Below are positions 23,822 to 25,697 of a stretch of DNA of 25,697 bases, piece after piece. Made by a program: the position numbers and the translations under genes. The notes beneath the pieces are model-generated. The model saw only the letters and a list, made by a program, of their open reading frames with translations, did not search any database and was not told the DNA's origin. This stretch comes from Pseudomonadota bacterium. Lineage in GTDB: Bacteria; Pseudomonadota; Gammaproteobacteria; Steroidobacterales; Steroidobacteraceae. The stretch spans positions 1-25,697 of the forward strand of contig JAPTUI010000359.1 in the NCBI GenBank assembly GCA_028067895.1, written 5' to 3'. Every line of letters begins with the position of its first letter. Position 1 is the stretch's first letter.

Positions 23822-25669
23822 TCAGAACATCTCCGACGGCCCCGGCGGAGTGATGTTCACCTCGTGCCGCGAGGCGATGAACTCGCCGGTGATCATCTCT
23901 GAGTAGGTCTGCCCGGGGCCGACCATCGGGTATACGCCGGCATCGGGGTCAATCATGACCTCGAGAAAGGCCGGACCGGGGAACCGCAGGAATTCTTCGA
24001 TGACGCGCGGCACGTCGGCCTTGCGCTCGAGCCGCACGGCGTACGGAAAGCCGTCGGCCTCGGCGGCGCGGATGAAGTCCTTCTTGTGCAGTGAACGGTC
24101 GCTCGCCGAGAGCCGGCCCTTGAAGAAGAGCTTCTGCCACTGTTTGACCATGCCGTCGCCGCAGTTGTTGAGCACTACGACTTTGATCGGCAGCTCGTAT
24201 GTGGTGACGGTCTCGAGCTCCCCGATGTTCATGCGGATGCTCGAGTCTCCATCGATATCCACCACCAGCTTATCAGGATGGGCGAGCTGCGCGCCGATCG
24301 CCGCCGGCAGGCCGAAGCCCATCGTGCCCATGCTGCCGGAAGTCAGCCACAGGCGCGGCCGGCGAAAATCGCTGTACTGCGCCGCCCACATCTGGTGCTG
24401 GCCGACGCCGGTGGTGATGATGGCCTCCCCGCCGGTGTGCCGGTTGATCTGCTCGATGACGTAGTACGGCTGGATGCGCTCGCTGTCATGGTCGTAATTC
24501 ATCGCGTGGCGGCGCTTGAGTGCATCGAGGTGCGCGTGCCACTCGGTGAGATCGGCGCGAAATCCGCTCTTGCGGCCATGCGCGGTGAGCGCGTTCAGGG
24601 CCTCGGGGAGCATCCCGACGTGACTCCAGTGAGCGCGCTTGACCTTGTTGATCTCGGCACTGTCGATGTCCAGGTGCGCGATGCGCCGGGCGCTGGGCGC
24701 GAACTTTGCCGGCACGCCGGCGACCCGGTCATCGAAGCGAGCACCGACCGTGATCAGGAAGTCGCAGTCTTCCACCGCGTAATTGGCGAACGCTGCGCCG
24801 TGCATGCCGAGCATGCGCATCGAGAGCCGGTGCGTCGTGTCGATCGCGCCGATGCCCATCAGCGTCGTGACGACCGGCAGTTCGAAGGCGTTCGCGAACT
24901 CCAGCAGCTCCGGCGCGGCGTTGCCGTGGATGACCCCGCCGCCGGCGTAGATCAGCGGGCGGCGCGACTCGGCGAGGATCTCGAAGAAGCGCGCCGCGGC
25001 GCGCGAGTCGAGGCGCCGCTCGGTGAGCGCCAGCATGCGCCGGCGGTATCCAGGAATGAGGAGCGTGCCCGCTCCCTGGAAAAACCCCTCCCAGTTCTGC
25101 ACGTCCTTCGGGACATCGACCACGACCGGGCCCGGCCGCCCGGTGCGGGCCAGCTCGAAGGCGGTGCGCATGGTGGCCTCGAGGCGCTCCGGCTCGGTGA
25201 CCAGAAAGACGTGCTTGGCCACCGAGCCCATGATGGCGGTGACCGGGGCCTCCTGGAATGCATCGGTCCCGATGGCCGCCCGCGAGACCTGTCCGCAGAT
25301 CACGACGATGGGCACTGAGTCGGCCATGCAGTCGCGCACCGGGGTCACCGTGTTTGTGGCGCCGGGACCGGAGGTGACCAGGCACACGCCGACGCGGCCG
25401 GTGGCGCGCGCGAAGCCGGCGGCCATGAAGCCCGCGCCCTGCTCGTTGGCCGGTACGATCAGCGGAATCTGCCGCCCGCCGGCACGCTGCTGCTCCTCGT
25501 TATAGAGGAATACCGCGTCGTAGGTCGGCAGGATCGCCCCCCCGCTGTAGCCGAAGATCGTTTCTACCCCCTCGTCGGCCAGCACCTGCATGATCATCCG
25601 GGCACCGGACATCTTCGGCCCGGCGATCGGGTGTGCGCGGTTGCTGGTGTCGGGGACGGTCGTGATCAT
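23822..25669 (-). CDS. ilvB: acetolactate synthase, large catalytic subunit (variant with IRMN/CGDG motifs)
   Basis: A 615-residue ThDP enzyme that condenses pyruvate with pyruvate or 2-oxobutyrate in branched-chain amino acid synthesis. The cofactor-activating Glu76 lies in VPANEQGAGFMAAGFARATG, the FAD-domain stretch VGARFDDRVAGVPAKFAP is present, and the ThDP metal-binding motif starts at about residue 474 (GDSSIRMNIGELETVTTYELP) and ends NNCGDGMVKQWQKLFF. The more common enzymes read GDGSFxM and NNxxLGMVRQWQ, so this belongs to a distinct subfamily that I recall from other proteobacteria. A second possible start is Met20 (25612). No ilvN or ilvC is adjacent; gloA starts nine bases downstream. 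The 28 bases upstream to the window edge could hold the end of another minus-strand gene (TGA at 25682-25680), but too little is visible to call it. Confidence 0.93.
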   Translation of the reverse strand: MITTVPDTSNRAHPIAGPKMSGARMIMQVLADEGVETIFGYSGGAILPTYDAVFLYNEEQQRAGGRQIPLIVPANEQGAGFMAAGFARATGRVGVCLVTSGPGATNTVTPVRDCMADSVPIVVICGQVSRAAIGTDAFQEAPVTAIMGSVAKHVFLVTEPERLEATMRTAFELARTGRPGPVVVDVPKDVQNWEGFFQGAGTLLIPGYRRRMLALTERRLDSRAAARFFEILAESRRPLIYAGGGVIHGNAAPELLEFANAFELPVVTTLMGIGAIDTTHRLSMRMLGMHGAAFANYAVEDCDFLITVGARFDDRVAGVPAKFAPSARRIAHLDIDSAEINKVKRAHWSHVGMLPEALNALTAHGRKSGFRADLTEWHAHLDALKRRHAMNYDHDSERIQPYYVIEQINRHTGGEAIITTGVGQHQMWAAQYSDFRRPRLWLTSGSMGTMGFGLPAAIGAQLAHPDKLVVDIDGDSSIRMNIGELETVTTYELPIKVVVLNNCGDGMVKQWQKLFFKGRLSASDRSLHKKDFIRAAEADGFPYAVRLERKADVPRVIEEFLRFPGPAFLEVMIDPDAGVYPMVGPGQTYSEMITGEFIASRHEVNITPPGPSEMF

Positions 25670-25697
25670 GGCGGCGCTCTCATGTGTCGGCGGCGGG

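Noticed and set aside
1..25697. CRISPR arrays, tRNA genes, insertion sequences or prophage
   Set aside because: No regularly spaced repeats, cloverleaf-like segments, transposase or integrase motifs were seen on reading both strands.

Overview
The window is GC-rich, densely coded bacterial DNA. It reads as a chromosomal segment of a high-GC gammaproteobacterium, tentatively of the Nevskiales/Steroidobacterales/Xanthomonadales kind. The assignment rests on uvrD-trkA-trkH, mnmG, long-form ilvA, glutathione-dependent glyoxalases, a proteobacterial NatA/NatB-type exporter and an SLC45-type sugar porter. I see no tRNA, rRNA, CRISPR array, insertion sequence or phage gene. Most genes are housekeeping or metabolic.

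Layout. Positions 1-426 hold the minus-strand tail region of an SNF2-like helicase, cut off at its 5' side and continuing past position 1. It looks foreign to the rest. From 423 a plus-strand block begins: a secreted six-hairpin glycosidase overlapping an SLC45/GPH sugar porter, then glyoxalase II (gloB), DNA helicase II (uvrD) overlapping trkA, and trkH (potassium uptake). A minus-strand operon follows: mnmG, pyrF and an oligopeptide-binding lipoprotein (14481 down to 10097). Divergent from mnmG is a plus-strand run: a secreted S33 peptidase, an ABC ATPase and an ABC permease, each overlapping the next by 4 bp, followed by a SIMPL-domain protein and a two-CBS-domain protein. The last third is on the minus strand and reads leftward: acetolactate synthase large subunit, glyoxalase I and a hot-dog thioesterase in one operon; a double-VOC protein with a histone-H1-like tail that ends in a strong terminator; then a degenerate alpha/beta hydrolase with threonine deaminase (ilvA).

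How the genes fit together. The ilvA product 2-oxobutyrate is a substrate of the acetolactate synthase encoded about 3 kb away, so both entry steps of isoleucine synthesis lie here, but no regulatory small subunit (ilvN) is present. Three glyoxalase-type genes (gloB, gloA, double VOC) occur. The glycosidase and sugar porter form a natural glycan-use pair. Five start/stop overlaps of the ATGA or GTGA type indicate translational coupling.

Most unusual points: the abrupt helicase/glycosidase junction at about 420, the VOC protein with a 117-residue Lys/Arg/Ala tail, the alpha/beta hydrolase with Gly at the nucleophile position, the S33 peptidase-NatAB operon, and -10-like hexamers 7-10 nt before several start codons that suggest leaderless transcripts. 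None is proven as a new system from sequence alone.
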